Below, one piece after another: positions 21,025-30,839 of a stretch of DNA of 64,000 nt (position 1 is the stretch's first letter; every line of letters begins with the position of its first letter). This stretch comes from Fusarium oxysporum f. sp. lycopersici 4287 (taxonomy: Eukaryota > Ascomycota > Sordariomycetes > Hypocreales > Nectriaceae). A program made the translations under genes and the position numbers. The notes under the pieces are model-generated. The model had not been told where the DNA came from. It saw only the letters and a program-made list of their open reading frames with translations, and did no database searches. Location of the stretch: contig NC_031000.1 in NCBI RefSeq assembly GCF_000149955.1, positions 406,761 to 470,760 of the forward strand. Direction: 5' to 3'.

Positions 21025-22173
21025 ATTAATGTCCCAACTGTGAGAGCTCGGTAAGAAATTGAGAGAATATCAGCGCTCGAGATTTGGCAAGTATCGATTG
21101 TTTGGGCTGATAATTCAAGCTTAAGTTGGGTAGGTTATCAGCACTGGCTTCGCAATGGCTAGATTTCGATATCGAATTGTGATAGAATCTGACAGTGGAG
21201 GAAGAAAAATGAATGATCGAATGGCTAATTGGAGAAATCTGGGGTGAGGAACAGCTATGGATAGAGCTGACTGGGGCTGGACTTTGGGTAGATTCTAAAT
21301 ACACCTTCTTCGCTGGAAAACTAATTGGTCCTGGGTTCGGGAGGAGTTAATAACTTTTCTGTAGGAACGAGCTGTAGGCGGCCTTTCACGGGTTCCTGAG
21401 CAACTCCTCCGGACTAAACATTTCAAATCACCTACTGGGCTGAGCACGGACCGTATGATAACAAAATTATGTGCCAACCTATCCGTGCACACATCCGTGT
21501 CCCAAGCCCACTCGTTTTTGGCATGCTGGAGTCTTACTTTTACCATAAGCGTAGATGCGGGCCCAGGAGAAACCCGTATAGAGCGGGAATTTCGGGTTGT
21601 GCAGGCGACTGCGTAGTATAACTAGGTGATGTTTGGACTGACAGTAGCTCATAATACGATTATGTTCATATGTGGCTCCAGGAGTGTACCGCTTCCCCAA
21701 AGTCGGGATGAATTAGTTAACGGCTTCCATAAATGATATGCCAAGCTGAGTATCGGGTGGTCAGGGCCTGAGATTAATGTAGCCAAGGCGGAAGCATAAG
21801 AGGGATCGAGAGTTGGGTGAAAATAAACGCTAATTTTATATATCTCTTTGTTAGAGTCGATGTATATATGATTACTACTTTCTTACCTGACTGCGTCTAC
21901 CTCATCCGAGTCTGTTATTCCACGAAGGTGCTTGGCGATTCTGCGTCATATGATCGCGTTTTCATACAATCTGGCTTGCCCAGGAGGCTGTCGTGAGGAT
22001 CTGGGATTCGATTGGGCAGGATAGGAGCTCCTGAAATTCTTCCCTTTTGCATCTTCAAGGAAATCCATAGATTGGATTGGATGAGTATTTCATTTTCAAG
22101 CCGTGTTTGCTGTCGAGTTATCAGATCAGGCTGTAGACCCTTTGCCTCAATCCATGGTGAGATAATCAGCACA
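21025..22173. other. No recognisable gene
   Basis: 5' flank of the Opy2-like gene and unassigned sequence. Open frames are under 95 codons with no domain. Confidence 0.35.
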
Positions 22174-22690
22174 TCAGTGCTTCGGAAATATTGCTAAGAG
22201 GCTGCATATTGTTCGATATTGATGGACTGTCCTCTGCTGCTTCGAGCCGGGGCTCATGCATAAAAAAGGTTGCTTGTATCCTAGTAGCTCCTTCTGCGAC
22301 TGCTGATGGTGCAAGCGTGGTGTTGTATCTGACGTAGGGGTGCTGAAGTGAAATGAGGTCAATTTCCTAATCCTGGGCTGGAATATAGGCAGGCCGAATC
22401 GATGGAGGATATGCTCGATTAGGGACTTAAGTATGGTCACGGAGGAAGCTATTATCAAAATGGCCTCTTCCATTTGAAGCCAAAAGTATACCGGTATTAG
22501 AGTCCTGAACCTTTCTGGAGAAGCAAAGTCCAATATGCATACCTTGATGAGCCTCAAGATGATGGTTATAGCTGCAACCAGGCCAAGCGCCATCAAAACG
22601 GTGATAAGACAGTGTTCCACTGTCGATTAGTTAAGCTTCCAGATTAAGAACATTAGCATGATTGCTAAAGTTAAGTCATCAAATAAAGCA
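22174..22690 (-). pseudogene. PTH11-type / rhodopsin-domain membrane protein, 3' part only
   Basis: The minus strand reads through alternating hydrophobic helices: FDDLTLAIMLMFLIWKLN, then one in-frame TAA, STVEHCLITVLMALGLVAA, ITIILRLIKVCILDF, SPERFRTLIPVYFWLQME, EAILIIASSVTILKSLIE. This is the second half of the fungal seven-helix rhodopsin-like family that includes PTH11-related receptors (typical pattern: D-x-x-L-A..P..IWKL..LGxxA..K). The N-terminal helices are missing. The TAA would be CAA before a C-to-T change in a CpA context, as repeat-induced point mutation produces. Confidence 0.6.
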
Positions 22691-22956
22691 GCTCCTTGCA
22701 AGAGGAGTTAGCATCATGCAATAAGGGCCAATATCACGCGTGGTTGATAACTTACCTATAGTCACGCAGCCACATATCTAAATCTGCTGCGCACTTAAGC
22801 ACCGCGCATCTAGAACCTCTTCCCAGTGTGAATTAATTGGTCGACACTGGATGGGCTAGAAGATTTCAGTGCTGACAATGCAGGCAGCTTGAATACCAAT
22901 TATCCCTTGAGTTGTGTTGAGCCTCCCACCAGGTCACGGCAGGGGGTTACAGCCAA

Positions 22957-24978
22957 TTAAAATGCATCAGTACAAAGGTACTTATTGCCCCCCCCTAATT
23001 TAGCCTATGATAGAAGTACCAGCAATCTCTCGAGTTACAAATCGCTACATCACACTGCTCACATCCTCAAATTGACTGGCGCCTTCTTTTATTATAGCTT
23101 ACCGGCGCCAAAGACCTCCTTGTACTTTTTGACCTTGGCTGCCCTAATTGAAGCCCCTTACAAGCAAGGCAGTCTGACTTTTTACCTCTTCGGATGTGTT
23201 TATGTTGTGATACAGGCGTAAATTCGTCCCCGGCTCGGAATGCCTGCCTTGATTGGCTCTGTAGATGGAAGACCTTGAAGACCGCGTTATAGAGGCATTC
23301 CCTCCACTTCTTCTGACTCATATAATGGCTCCAAACCGGCTGCCCATGTAGCTGTAAGAGGAAGCTATTTATAAGGACTACATCTAATAAGAAGGTCCAA
23401 GCAATAACCTGCCAAGCGCCCCGGCGGATAGGATGATCATAGCCAAGATATGACCTCCTTTGGTCGCCTCGGTCAACATGATTCATTTCGTCGTTGTAGG
23501 AAGCGGCGATAGTAGGGATCGATATGAGCTTGACCGGCTCGCCACTAAAAAAGCGCTGTATTGGCCGTGCCATTGGGGTCTTCGTTGACGGTCTCTTCCT
23601 CCAACGATCACACCTCTCATCGCCAGTGAAGACGGTTGAAAGGAGCAATACGAGGGCATTATCCTTCCAAGCGATCTGATTGACCTAGAGAAGAAGAAGA
23701 TAAGTTATTGGCTGAATTATCAGGAAGAATGTCGAGTCTTCCTACCTGATTATCGGCCGTTGGGATGACCTTGATCTCATTAAATTGGAACCCTGACTTC
23801 CCTGCCTTATCGGCCTTTTTGGCGTCTGCAAGACCTTTGTAGATGCCACAATTAGGCCTGGCTGTGCCGGTTGCACCGTGGCCGTGCTGACGAAGGGAGC
23901 GGAAGAGGTCTGGCGACGAGAAGAGGTTATCCACAAAGACGTGATATGTCGACTCCGGCAACAGGTTAATAAGGGCAATAACGACGCTTTGGATCGAGTT
24001 CAATGCCATGATCTTATCCCCAGCTTCTGTAATGACGTGGATAACTTCCTTGACCTCATCAACCTCGTTAGGAGCCCTCCGTTGGTTACTTCTTCCTTTT
24101 CCTTTCCTCCCCCCTCGTTGCGATGCCGGCTTCTTCCTCTCAATACCAACTGGGCCGTATTTTGCGCCAGGTTGGTGCCAAATCCACCTCATAAAGAGGC
24201 CTAGCTGGGCAGCTATCCAGACCTTGAGGCCTGTGTCGATAGGCTTGTTGGGGACGTATGTAACTTGCTTATTCCTTCCGGTATATCGGATCATACCCTC
24301 GTCTACGGCAAGATGTGAGCCCGGATCACAAAGCTCTGTTGTTGCAAGTTGAATATGTTGAGACCATAGCTCAACGCATTGGAAGATGATAGGAAAGTCG
24401 TCATCGTTAGAGAATTTAGTGTGGTCAAAGAGCCGGAGGTGACGATGAAGGAGTTGAAATCGGTCATAAGTCATGAACTTAATGATTGAGTGTTCAGGCC
24501 GCTGATCCTCTAGCTGAGGGGTCTTCCAATGGTCTTGGACTGTTATTTCGCTATGGACCCCTATATAAATAAGGATCCCAAGCCATACATATACCTCTGC
24601 GGCGGTAGTTGGCTTCCAGGTACGGAGGCGTGACCTTTCTGTTATTTCATGTTCTTGGCTATCAATAACGCCGCTCCGAAGTAGGCTATTAACCCAGTTA
24701 TTAGTATATTGAACCCAGTTATTAACTAAGGAAATAGGCACGAAGTGTTGGAAAAGTAATAGCGGGCTTTGGGGCAGCTTGTTAACGAGTAGCTCTCGTC
24801 GCGGCACCTCGAAGGGTTGAAAATCGAAGCCTCGGTCCTCGGCAGCTGGAAAAGCCGGTCTCCGGGTGCTATCACCCTCATGCTCTTGACGGCTATTCTC
24901 TTCGTTGATGAAGCTACTATCATCATATGCGTTAAGCGCCTCCGCTGATATCTCTGTAAGTATTGATTGGGAAGTCAT
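22957..24978 (-). mobile_element. piggyBac-like element, best preserved copy (copy 3)
   Basis: Contains the spliced transposase on the minus strand. A TTAA at 22957-22960, directly outside the 3' end, is followed by sequence resembling that at 51448 onward (TTAA, then about 18 bases, then AAGGTACTT), consistent with the TTAA target preference of piggyBac. The matching right terminus beyond the ATG was not found, so the 5' limit is set only at the start codon. Confidence 0.75.
23067..24978 (-). CDS. piggyBac-like transposase, spliced, one nonsense codon near the C-terminus
   Basis: Exon 1 (23746-24978) and exon 2 (23067-23684) flank a 61-bp phase-0 intron (GTAGGA..TCTCTAG); together they give 616 residues. 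The DDE_Tnp_1_7 catalytic aspartates are all visible: SHLAVDEGMIRYTGR, TYHVFVDNLFSSPDLFR and NDEMNHVDRGDQRRSY. The first ATG is at 24976-24978. After KKSDCLACKG the frame meets TGA at 23067-23069; reading on, the same frame continues GCEQCDVAICN and CWYFYH to a TAG at 22995-22997, that is, the Cys-rich domain that binds the element ends in known piggyBac proteins. So a single TGA removes about half of that domain. Copies at 9.7 and 33.7 kb have an arginine or lysine region here. Confidence 0.85.
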
Positions 24979-25036
24979 CAATTAATTCGAAATGATTTGT
25001 AGGGTAATAAAGGCGAAATTAATTAATGACGTATTA

Positions 25037-25375
25037 CTATGTTCCCCTCATGTACCTCATGACAAATGTGGGGATGTGGGGCTCGGTACGGCCGGGAGGC
25101 TCAACACAACTCAAGGGATATCGCTTGAGAAGCTTGTTTTCCTCATCGGCCGCAAACTCATAACTTCTTGCGTTGATATCGTGAATATTATTGAATACGA
25201 CATCTAGCTCCAAGTATTCATTTGAGGCAGTTACAGCGGCCACAGTCGCTGGCTCGATTGCATGCGATGGCGTGGGTACAGCTGTGGCTGTACAAGTCAG
25301 GAGGGAGGCAATGAGGTTCTTGCACGCCACTGCTGAGTGTTTGCGTAGGTTTTCGAGTATTTCGATTCGTTCAAC
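25037..25375 (-). CDS. Unrecognised open frame
   Basis: The minus strand has an open frame of about 110 codons, natural in composition (VERIEILENLRKHSAVACKN, EYLELDVVFNNIHDINARSY, ENKLLKRYPLSC), ending in TAG at 25037-25039. It has no in-frame ATG at its 5' end, so it is either a 3' exon or a broken gene. It lies downstream of the C2H2 gene on the same strand, but I see no splice path joining them and recognise no domain. Confidence 0.3.
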   Translation of the reverse strand, partial: VERIEILENLRKHSAVACKNLIASLLTCTATAVPTPSHAIEPATVAAVTASNEYLELDVVFNNIHDINARSYEFAADEENKLLKRYPLSCVEPPGRTEPHIPTFVMRYMRGT

Positions 25376-25560
25376 GGCAAGGCATGGTTTTATTTTTATT
25401 TTTTATAGTTGTGAAGATGCGAACGGTGAATTTGATTTTGATATGAAATGCGTGAAGATTAGGAATGGTAAGCAAGGAATCAAAGAAATGACTTAGGAAA
25501 AAAGGGATGAGGTATGAAAAGGAAGGCTTCACATCATCTGAACAAGGCAGGAGGCGGGTT

Positions 25561-26759
25561 TTATAGCATAGTACTCCCATGCTGAAAGTCCATCACGGAG
25601 GGTTGCCACATCGTACCCATCCCGGTCGGCGAGGGGTGGATTGAACCATCTAACATAACATCGCTAATCGTGCTCCTCCTCGTGCTGATGGTGGACGGAC
25701 TAGATCCGTCCACCAAATTCTCGCTCGTGTGAAAGAATATCTGATGCTCAAATCCAGTAAAACAGTCAAAATCCTCGTCGAGGGTTTGGCTCAATGGTAT
25801 CTCATTACAAGACGGCGCAAACGATGAGGCCTGTTCCAACGCCGTTGATTGCGGTAAATCACTGTAATGGAGGGTATGGGGGTTTGTAGTCGAGCTCGGT
25901 CCGAAAAGGAAACCCTCAAGGTCGAATTCAGTGTTGAAGGCGGCCATTGGCGGCGCTGTCTGCAGGCCTTTGCTGAACTCTAGGCTGCTCAAGGTGTGCG
26001 TTTCCAGCTTGGGCAGCCCGTTCTGCACATCTCGGAGTCCTCTGGCAGCTGACATGCCACCAGAATTATGGTCCAAGCTGTGGATGGGCGAATCGGCCAG
26101 ACTCGAGTGTCGGCTATGGGTGCGGCTAGGGTACATGCCTCGTACGACGGAGGAGTTCGCAGCAGCCATCATCTGCATCGTGCTGTCGTCAACATGGGTG
26201 ATAGTGTTTGCCCGCGGCCTCATAGAAGTGGCCGGTGCATTGGATGCAGTTGGGTTGGGTCGTGCGACGCTATTCTTGCGAGCTCGGCTCTGGCCGGGGG
26301 CGACGCCGCTGGCAGAGCCGCGACGATTTTGGGGACGTGACGAGGGGATCGAGGTCTGGTGCAGCTTCTGCCGGTGGTGCAGTAGCAGATCGCTGCGGGC
26401 GAAGCATCGTGAGCATTCGGGACACTCGAAGGGTTTCTCCTTGGTGTGGGAGCGCTCGTGTCGCTTGAGATGTTCCAATCGGGCGAACGAGTGCTGGCAA
26501 GTGCCGCAAGCGTGCGGGCGAGGCTTGTCCGTCTTGGGAGGAATATTTGCCGGCGCCTTGATGTTCGGAGTGATTGTGAGCGCTGGAATGGTCAGTATGC
26601 AGTGTCGGGGGCAGGGTCGGAGGGCGGGGCCGGGCAGAAAAAGAAAAAAAAGAAAAAGAAGAAGAAAAAAAGAATTGAGGGGTAGTGCTGGCAACGGCGG
26701 GATTGCTAACCAGAGGGCGGGCTACCGACAGTTGTGTTGGACGAAGGCGGATCGCACAT
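25561..26759 (-). CDS. C2H2 zinc-finger transcription factor, AmdX/Adr1-like, C-terminally short
   Basis: Exon 1 (26711-26759) and exon 2 (25561-26582) flank a 128-bp intron (GTTAGC donor, CTGAC branch, CCAG acceptor) that contains a poly-purine run; translating through the run gives a false hydrophobic start. The 356-residue product begins MCDPPSSNTTVGSPPS. Two adjacent C2H2 fingers lie at about residues 42-93: CGTCQHSFARLEHLKRHERSH and CPECSRCFARSDLLLHH, the pattern of AmdX/Adr1-type regulators. A Ser/Pro-rich region follows with LEGFLFG and TSENLVDGSSPS, seen in long homologues. Those normally continue several hundred residues into a fungal_trans domain; here the frame stops after VMDFQHGSTML. 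It may be a truncated gene or duplicate. GTAGCC, 15 bases upstream, is an alternative donor. Confidence 0.75.
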
Positions 26760-27385
26760 GGCGATTGAAGAGCGTGAGACCCTGACGCCAGAGTCGATTA
26801 ATCACACTGCCAAGGTGTTCCAAACTCGCACGGGTACGCTCGGGCGTCAGGAGGGTTTCGGAGGCGGTGTTGTCGTGGGTCGGCGATGAGCGAGGTTGTT
26901 GGGCGGTTGCAATAAGAGATAGAGACAGAGGTAACAATAATAAGGTCAAAGCTCCAGTGTGTGGGCACTTTGCAAGCTCTTCCTGAAGCTGTAGGGCGGC
27001 ATGACGCGAAGAAGCCTGGGCACCCGATCTCCAAGGCTCCGGGGGCCCGCATCGCGGGGGCAAGAGACAGAGACCCAGAAAGAGGCAGGTTCCAGCGAGA
27101 ACGTTTGTTAATGCTGGTAGAACCGTCAGAATGCGTCATCCCTGAGACTCGCGGCCGCGATAGGACTGGCTATAAAATTTCCAGTAGCACAGCGGCAAGG
27201 TCGTTCGCCTTGGCCAATGTTCAGATAAGAACATCATGACTGCGTTACACCTGCGCGAGCTTAGAATGGAGCTCTCACGGAACTTCCCGCTACTTCCACG
27301 TTCAATGCAGCTTCCAGTGGTAGAAATAATCCCGGAGAAAAACATGAACTATCGTCATTTTCGTCTCATAATCCTGATTCACCCA
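26760..27385. other. 5' flank of the C2H2 gene
   Basis: No coding sequence supported. Contains a GC-rich stretch near 26.98-27.07 kb and a NotI-like GCGGCCGC at about 27.15 kb; otherwise featureless to me. Confidence 0.35.
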
Positions 27386-27459
27386 GATGTGTAACAAGAG
27401 TTTCTGGACGGATCGAGGAGCAGCATAGTTGTTCTTCCATCAGAGTATTAGCCGCCGCC

Positions 27460-27750
27460 TTATTCCCCCAGACCGTCTCGCTCATGGCTTTGACATCGCT
27501 GAATGGAGACGAGGCATGTGGTAACAAATTCTTCATGGGTATTCCAGTGCATGCGATCTAGTACACATTCGGGGTCAGCATGGAAACGACTCAATTGAGC
27601 TTGAGAAAGGCACACCAGACAGATATCGCAGTAGCCGTCGAAAATCTGAACCCTGTCGGGACACTTGAAAGAGCCCTCTTCGCGATTAGTACTCTGGACC
27701 TCGAGCCAGGTATGGAAGCTCACATAGTAATTTGCGCAGGGGCAACTCAT
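27460..27750 (-). CDS. Small Cys-rich protein of unknown family (copy B)
   Basis: ATG at 27748-27750 opens 96 residues: MSCPCANYYVSFHTWLEV, then GSFKCPDRVQ, GYCDICLVCLSQAQLSR, DPECVLDR. Nine cysteines, several as CxC or CxxC pairs, suggest a zinc-binding or disulphide-rich fold. No signal peptide. The block is duplicated at 17.08-17.51 kb, where the ORF is broken. Copy B has no stop until after the conserved part, so it is either functional or younger. I know no function. Confidence 0.45.
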   Translation of the reverse strand: MSCPCANYYVSFHTWLEVQSTNREEGSFKCPDRVQIFDGYCDICLVCLSQAQLSRFHADPECVLDRMHWNTHEEFVTTCLVSIQRCQSHERDGLGE

Positions 27751-27802
27751 CTTCAATGGAGAAGCGGTCGATCGACGATAGCCTGGTCGTGTGTTGATTC
27801 TC

Positions 27803-28267
27803 TCACAGAACGAAAAGGTCAGGCCTGAATGTCGATTTGTCCAGCTGGCGCGACGCAGCTTTCGGCGCGGGACCCACTAAAGAACACTGCAATTTCAGCT
27901 CAGACAAATGGGAACGCGAATTGACCACGTTCCACCGCATGGAACGGATGTCATTCTGACGATAGAATTCGCCAGCAGTGACGGCGTTGCCGAGGAGGCG
28001 AAGAGGACGGCCGCTGGCATGATGGCACTCATCATTCTGCATCAAATGGATGTGAGTCAAGAGGATTTGGGAGATTGCCTCTCTCGCTTGACGTAGGTAC
28101 AAAAAGGAAGAACAGATCTCCGCCACGACGACGGCCGGAAGACGATCACGTGGGGTCTTAGCTGCCTTCTGTACACCGTGATGAGGCGCTAACAAAGCCA
28201 TCGGGTCAGCAGAAATTACCCATTTGAATTTCGCGGTCATTAAGCTAGCCTCTTCGGCTCTTAGCAT
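27803..28267 (-). CDS. Unrecognised open frame of 154 codons
   Basis: Opens at an ATG (28265-28267). Composition is plausible for protein (LPAVVVAEICSSFLYLRQ, LGNAVTAGEFYRQNDIRS) but there is no domain, signal peptide or intron. A partly overlapping plus-strand frame (27908-28096) is shorter. It may be an exon of a decayed gene. Confidence 0.25.
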   Translation of the reverse strand: MLRAEEASLMTAKFKWVISADPMALLAPHHGVQKAAKTPRDRLPAVVVAEICSSFLYLRQAREAISQILLTHIHLMQNDECHHASGRPLRLLGNAVTAGEFYRQNDIRSMRWNVVNSRSHLSELKLQCSLVGPAPKAASRQLDKSTFRPDLFVL

Positions 28268-28435
28268 AGAATCTATCCAACCAACCAGATTTTAGTGGTC
28301 ATGCACTAACTTCTTTCGATTTTCACGGTCACTCTACTAACCTAACCAGGATTTAACGGTCAATTCAGGGGCATCTCATTTCCTGATGACCAGCACTCTA
28401 TTGTTTTCTATCTATTACGTTCTGTCGTGTTTGCC

Positions 28436-30480
28436 ATGCCTCAAACGCCCAGAAAACGGCGGTCAATAGGCGAACGGGTACCCGTCCCAATTTCCATATT
28501 CGGTCTAACTCTCTCCGCTACCTCGAGCGTCTCGTTCAACTGCACTCGCTGGTGATCGTGTCAAGGTTACGTGCTCGCGACGATTCTATTCATATGGGCA
28601 CTGGTCAGTCTCAAAGTTCAGCACTGTTGCCTGGTGACTGCCTCCCTCCCGAGGGCGAGTTCGAGTCACGGGAGGCACTTTTTGAAGCGATCAACGCCTG
28701 GGCAGCCACCAGGGGCTACGCGTTCATAACTGGAAGGTCAACCAAGGAGAAAACCGGCAGGAGGACGATCACGTACATGTGTGATCGTCGCCGTAACCAT
28801 CCAATCCTTTCGAGGGAACGGCAGCGCAAGACGACAACTCGAACAACGGGCTGCCAGTTCTCGGTGTTGGCGAAGGAGTCTATAGATAAGAGTACCTGAA
28901 CTCTACGGCACCGTTCTGACAGCCGATTCTCACTACATAACCATGAACCAAGCCAAGACACCACCGCCCACCCAGTACTTCGAACACTGTCTAAGGAGCA
29001 CCTGTCTCAACTGACTGGCCTTGCCAACGTTGGGATAGCCCCTAAAGAGATTAGAACATACATACGGCATAATACCGACAATAGCAACACAGCAGGACAT
29101 CTACAACCGTATTGCAGATGCTAAACGAGAAGTCTGCTAAGGACAAAGCAGCATTAACGCAGTTGCTGATCAGCTGGTTAGAGAAGGATTTTGGAGTCAA
29201 TTCCAAACCGGGCTAGATGGCCGGGTCAAAGCTGTTCTGTTTGCGCACCCCGATTCAGTGGCATACCTACAGGCTTATCCGGATATCTTAATCTTAGACT
29301 GTACCTATAAAACTAACAAATACGGAATGCCGCTTTTGGACTTGATAGGGGTCGACTCTTATCAGCGTTCATTCTGTGTTGCGTTTGCTTTTCTGAGTGG
29401 GGAATGTGAACAAGACTATTTTGGGCCTTGAATCGGTTCCGATCGCTATGCGAAAACCAAAGGATTAGACATCCCTCTGTCATCTTGACTGATCGCTGCC
29501 TAGCATGTGTGAATGCTGTCGATACTTGCTTCCCATTGTCAAGCCCGCTGCTATGTCTTTGGCATGCTAATAAGGCAGTTCTCTGCTACTGTCAGCCAAG
29601 ATTCACGCGTCAGGCTCAAGGAGATAACCAGGGAATCGAGGCTCGGAATGAGTTTTACGGCCATTGGCATTCGATCATTAAGTCACCGAATGAACAAACC
29701 TTCCATGAACGTGTGTCCGAGTTTGAGAAGAAATACCTCCCGGATTATGCCGAAGAAGTCAGATATGTCAAGACAAACTGGCTTGATCCATACAAAGAGA
29801 AGCTAGTGAAGGCGTGGGTCAATCAACATCCCCACTTTGATAACGTCGTCACTTCGAGGGTTGAAAGTATACACTGGTTGCCTAAGAGCCACTCTAAAAT
29901 ATCTACGATGGACTTGTTCGAAGCTTGGCGATCGATCAAGCATGCATTGCTCAATCAACTGGCGGGGCTAAGGTCAAACCAAGCCAAGCAGAAGATCCGG
30001 ATACCTATTGAACTCTCCGGCACCCTCTATGGTGCAGTACGTGGTTGGGTATCTCACGAAGCTTTGCGAAAAGTTGAGCAACAACGAAAGCTTTTATTGC
30101 ATGAAGACTCGACTCCCTCGTCGGCCCGTACTGGTTCTTTTTCACGGTCACGAGGGCTACCCTGCGCTCATAAGCTGGAAAGTTTATTAGCTCGAGATCA
30201 AGCACTACAACAAGAAGATTTTTATCCGCACTGGCACTTGACTCGGAAAGATAATCGACGACCCCTTTTAGACCCCCGCCAGCGAGTCGATCCAGTCGCT
30301 GTTAGTTCATCTCTGCCGTTATCTAGTGTAAGAAGAGAACTTAGTGGCTTCGAAATCATCTAGAACGCAAGACCGATGCGTAACCCTCCTTTGTGTAGCA
30401 AATGTCATATCCTAGGTCACGCAAGGAATTCGGAAGATTGTCCATTACGATACTCGGAACTAAGAGCATTGCCAGTCGTA
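28436..30480 (+). pseudogene. Hop-like MULE transposase pseudogene
   Basis: In order: a FAR1/WRKY-like DNA-binding segment (EGEFESREALFEAINAWAA, ITYMCDR, TTGCQFSVLAKES; 28.64-28.89 kb), a long helical region (SKEHLSQLTGLANVGIAPK), the MULE domain with DCTYKTNKYGMPLLDLIGV (first D, about 29.30 kb), VILTDRCLACVNAVD with LCLWHANKAV (second D), SRVESIHWLPK (E, about 29.85 kb), a SWIM finger (RGLPCAHKL, 30.16 kb) and a zinc knuckle (CSKCHILGHARNSEDC, 30.39-30.44 kb). Lesions: TGA at about 28.90 kb, where Trp is expected, a frameshift near 29.09 kb, TAA near 29.14 kb, a 1-base loss near 29.42 kb and TAG at 30361-30363. Long terminal inverted repeats were not found; three imperfect GATTTNACGGTCA-like repeats lie at 28.29-28.37 kb. 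Confidence 0.85.
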
Positions 30481-30839
30481 TCTTCAGACCAGCCGCAGGC
30501 GTGTTCAGAAAACTTTCAGTGGATATCCTACGCAGCCCCCCGTTCCACCTACTCGGCACTCTAAGTTGCACCCGATTCCTTGTTTCATCTGATGCTGGTC
30601 AGTTCGGTATTTTCTGTTTATCAATAAGATAATCCATTTGAAATCTCTCTACGGCAAAGGCAATGAAAACGTAGGAGATAGAGCTGAATGGCCTCTGATG
30701 AGCACAATTTGCGGGAAAAAGATAATTTCGGGCATGGCCATACCATCCCCCACCACATAAAGAATCACACCACTTAAACATAGCACAAAAGATCATCGCC
30801 CCATACAAAATCCAATATTTGATTCACGCAGAAACCAAC

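Noticed and set aside
26583..26694. Hydrophobic N-terminus of the C2H2 protein suggesting a signal anchor
   Set aside because: It is translation of a poly-purine run inside an intron; splicing gives a hydrophilic start MCDPPSS.
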